Assembly (NCBI RefSeq): GCF_963678635.1
Contig: NC_087067.1
Location: forward strand, 28,584,995 to 28,648,994
Reading direction: 5' to 3'
Origin: Symsagittifera roscoffensis
Lineage: Eukaryota > Xenacoelomorpha > Acoela > Convolutidae
Length of the DNA stretch: 64,000 nucleotides
Made by a program: the position numbers and the translations under genes. The notes under the pieces are model-generated. The model had not been told where the DNA came from. It searched no databases and worked only from the letters and a program-made list of their open reading frames with translations. Shown here in pieces: positions 62,556 through 64,000 of this stretch (its first letter is position 1; each line of letters begins with the position of its first letter).

Positions 62556-64000
62556 AGACTCAGTGAGAAGGGGGAATACCAATATGTGTCTGGAGTGATG
62601 GGAATAGCCTGCAATCCCTTCTTAGACTCGGAAGCTGGAGGAGCCCACAGAAACCATGAGGTAGCGGAGCTACTGAAGTTTTGGACAGAAAGAATAATGG
62701 AAATAGACGCGGTGGAAAAAGAGGGGCCGAGCCTGGGCCTGATTCTTGAGAAAACACCAGAGGTGGTAAGCATACCGCGCTCAAACAAGAGAGTTGAAGT
62801 GAACATGGGCGGTGGAAATGGCTTGTTAACCACGAACTTGGGAGTGATATGGAAGCTACTAAGACCCTCCTGGTGTCCACATCCCCATGCGAGTCTAATC
62901 GAGGAAACCACCGAGCGAGTGAGGTTAGCACCAACGGAAGATGAAGATCTGGCGAAGTTGAGTGTGCTGCATAAGCTAATCACGCCCCAGATGCAAGAGC
63001 CAAGCGAAAGGACGAGCGACCCCGGGTCAGCAAAGAAATTGGAGCCGGGTAGCTGTCTGGATTCGACATGTGGAAACGGAGAGCACATCTGCGATGGACG
63101 GTCATGCGTCAGAATACTGTCATTTCAAAAAGAAGACCTGGTCACTTGGTTCGAAGACATCACAGAAAGGGAGAAAAGTGAAGTGCAAATAATAGCGGAA
63201 TGTTACGCGAGAACCACGGTGAATATAGCGACAGCTCTCGGATTCTTCTCGAGAATGTGTGGTCTGCAGGCACTGGAGAGACTGGAATCTGAACATCATT
63301 TAGTGACGGCGTTGAGCGTAGAATCATGGCCCGGGGTGTTGCAGGTGACCCAAAAACACATCCGGAGCTGGAAGGTTGGTCTTGAGGCGGAAATGGGATT
63401 TCCCATGAGCGAAGCTTATGGCTTGCCATTGAACGCGAAATCGCTGATAGGGTCAATGATGGCCAACTTGTGCGGAAGCCACTACCCGCTACACATGGCG
63501 ATGGTGGAAGTGTCCAGCCAGAGAATACTGGTGGACAAGGCCTTCTCAGTGCCCAAGTGCGTGAGGTTGGCTCGGATATCGCATCACTCGCACAAGTTGT
63601 TGAGAAAAATCAAAGGGACAGTACCAAAAGAATTGAGAGATGACTTGAGTGAAATCTGGGGAGAAGATCTTCTGAAGTTGGAAAGAGAAAACACAAGCGA
63701 TCACGAGAGGCAAAACGTGATCGGAAAACCTGTGGGAGGTACTCCGAGCCTGGAAGATAACGACACGATGCACGAGAAAATGATGGAGCTTGAGCCTCTC
63801 TTGGAAGCCTCAGGGGAGCGCAATCTCAGGAGCATTGAGATCTCTCATGGGGAATGCCCATGCCACTGTTTGGCACAAACGGTGTGGTATCCAGATCACA
63901 AGAACCTTTGCCTGGTATGGGATGTGGAAGAGATTCGGTCGATCGGACTACCGGATCACCGGCAGAAGGTAACGCTCTTAGTAGTGAGTACGATGTTAGC
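62556..64000 (+). CDS. Unknown protein segment, same frame after TAG, runs off the window
   Basis: After TAG (62553-62555) the frame stays open for at least 481 codons to the last base of the window, so the true end is not seen. The first ATG is 15 codons in (SGVMGIACNPF). It has a Cys-rich stretch near 63040-63110 (CLDSTCGNGEHICDG), a globular part (YARTTVNIATALGFFSRM, PLNAKSLIGSMMANLCG) and a second Cys/His group near 63848-63920 (HGECPCHCLAQTVWY). These clusters could bind zinc, but no known finger spacing is recognised. Confidence 0.6.

Larger units (their letters stand above)
42060..64000 (+). mobile_element. Giant Ty3/Gypsy-type element with macro-like and SGNH-hydrolase modules (element 2, truncated by window end)
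   Basis: This covers a G-rich leader, a duplicated pol segment, broken gag, a full pol (protease, RT, RNase H, integrase) and at least 8.2 kb of further coding sequence. Base composition is near balanced, in contrast to element 1 and the AT-rich flanks. The left limit given is where the composition changes and is not a proven boundary; the right end lies beyond the window. The visible portion alone exceeds 19 kb, so it is among the longest LTR-element layouts. Confidence 0.7.

Noticed and set aside
62552..63088. 178-aa minus-strand frame
   Set aside because: Antisense to the open plus-strand frame that continues to the window end.
1..64000. CRISPR arrays, tRNA or rRNA genes
   Set aside because: Repeats present are satellites, tandem duplications and LTRs without spacer structure; no cloverleaf or rRNA-like block was recognised by eye.

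Overview
The window is from a eukaryotic, almost certainly invertebrate animal genome; the phylum cannot be fixed from this sequence. The evidence is a three-exon secreted chymotrypsin-family protease gene with small GT-AG introns, two very large LTR retroelements, and AT-rich flanks full of decayed repeats. I see no tRNA or rRNA gene, CRISPR array or bacterial operon.

Region 1 (1-19.8 kb) is AT-rich and consists mostly of relics. Bases 1-8470 form a diverged long inverted repeat (arms about 1.2 kb). Between the arms lie a 760-bp tandem duplication carrying a TATA-type promoter and a possible first exon, an inner palindrome and arrays of inverted CCAAT boxes. From about 11.9 to 18.3 kb there is a broken gene for a family-B DNA polymerase with an N-terminal zinc-finger/coiled-coil part, carrying several internal duplications. 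N-terminal exon relics of the same family occur near 1754 and 6870, so both parts probably derive from one family of DNA-polymerase-bearing mobile elements. A few short minus-strand exon candidates (5163, 11269, 19845) may belong to host genes.

Region 2 (20233-39154) is a nearly intact 18.9-kb Ty3/Gypsy-type retroelement with 410-bp LTRs that differ at two positions. Its order is: 5' LTR, primer site, hairpin-rich leader, small basic ORF, gag-pro-RT-RNaseH in one 2061-codon frame, integrase in the -1 frame, two tiny membrane ORFs, a 378-codon frame with no ATG and no methionine, an envelope-like glycoprotein, a 601-aa protein of unknown role, a 78-nt intron just after the last stop, 3' LTR. 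Neighbouring 3' ORFs overlap by 4, 13 and 4 nt. The sense strand is markedly A/C-rich and G-poor.

Region 3 (39390-40695) is the chymotrypsin-like protease gene, with its ATG 235 bp past the 3' LTR. AT-rich simple sequence follows to about 41.5 kb.

Region 4 (about 42-64 kb, running off the right edge) is a second giant Ty3/Gypsy-type element with more balanced base composition. It has a G-rich leader with a 13-14-bp minisatellite, a 1684-bp duplicated protease/RT segment that has replaced the start of gag, gag broken by two frame changes, and a 2400-codon pol ending in a macro-domain-like module. Past a predicted intron, one reading frame of over 2700 codons runs to the window end, interrupted by exactly one TAA, one TGA and one TAG. 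It begins with an SGNH-hydrolase domain followed by a second, degenerate SGNH-like domain. The macro-like and SGNH modules, and the unknown proteins after them, are the most unusual content here.
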